IMG/VR virus record: IMGVR_UViG_3300032116_010423
Span: 1-56,165 of that record
Reading direction: 5' to 3' (one strand)
Origin: a virus
DNA: 56,165 nucleotides
In this document: positions 56,164 through 56,165 of the stretch, piece by piece
Position numbering within the stretch: the first letter of the stretch is position 1
Layout of the letters: each line of letters opens with the position of its first letter
Translations under genes and position numbers: made by a program
The notes under the pieces: generated by a model
Seen by the model: the letters and a program-made list of their open reading frames with translations, nothing else
What the model was told of the DNA's origin: nothing
Databases searched by the model: none

Positions 56164-56165
56164 AC

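Noticed and set aside
1-56165. Integrated prophage or bacterial chromosome fragment
   Set aside because: No integrase, att-like repeat or housekeeping operon is seen; the tmRNA end is a full tmRNA and not an attachment-site remnant.

Overview
The window is a stretch of an AT-rich, densely packed, T4-like (myovirus) marine phage genome. It has almost no non-coding space, stop/start overlaps (ATGA, TAATG) everywhere, and most genes on the minus strand. Phage signs seen directly: class I ribonucleotide reductase with glutaredoxin, a beta-helix tail fibre, a PAAR spike tip, a block of virion genes whose products start with a T4-like capsid-targeting N-terminus, a SleB-type endolysin next to a small membrane protein, and T4-late-type TAAATA promoter boxes. 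An alphaproteobacterial host is inferred from a circularly permuted two-piece tmRNA. A PcyX-like bilin reductase with heme oxygenase and the curli genes recall phages of SAR11-like hosts. I cannot fix the host from sequence alone.

Layout. 1-7.7 kb: small early-type genes, a prohibitin-like lipoprotein, a metallophosphoesterase, an HNH-like/DGQHR-like cassette, two HEMVH metallopeptidases, and translation initiation factor IF-1 overlapping an AbrB-like gene. 7.7-10.1 kb: a 2OG-Fe(II) oxygenase, a separate transcription unit encoding a 23-residue PqqA (PQQ precursor peptide), then AhpD, an SGNH hydrolase and an AhpC-type peroxiredoxin. 10.2-18.7 kb: membrane proteins, a CHASE2 adenylate cyclase, a capsid-tagged metallopeptidase, and a curli operon (CsgF, CsgG-SH3, curlin, FecR). 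18.8-24.6 kb: a capsid-tagged nuclease-like protein, the bilin reductase and heme oxygenase, ClpS, Hsp20, GMP reductase, a second 2OG oxygenase and ribosomal protein bS21. 25-31.7 kb: membrane proteins and lipoproteins, lysis genes, a B12-type radical SAM enzyme and an outer-membrane barrel. 32.4-33.4 kb: the permuted tmRNA with a small ORF inside its intervening segment, CspA, and a run of very small basic or hydrophobic peptides. 33.4-43.4 kb: aldolase, nucleotide metabolism, tail fibre and exonuclease. 43.4-51.7 kb: virion/core genes, including a probable -1 frameshift. 51.7-56.2 kb: sugar dehydrogenase, an Fe-S assembly set (IscU and two A-type carriers), an alpha/beta hydrolase and tail-proximal genes.

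How it fits together (inference). The phage carries parts that touch host translation (IF-1, bS21, tmRNA, CspA), proteolysis and folding (ClpS, Hsp20), redox and cofactor supply (PqqA, AhpC/AhpD, glutaredoxin, IscU/IscA, heme oxygenase with bilin reductase), nucleotide supply (NrdAB, GuaC) and the cell surface (curli, beta-barrel, lipoproteins). Expression appears to use near-consensus sigma70 promoters with 17-bp spacers for several units and TAAATA boxes for others. Several promoters lie so close to their ATG that the mRNA should be leaderless. The newest-looking items are the phage PqqA unit, the permuted tmRNA with an internal ORF, the leaderless promoter-ATG layout, and the slippery A9 at the end of a core gene.
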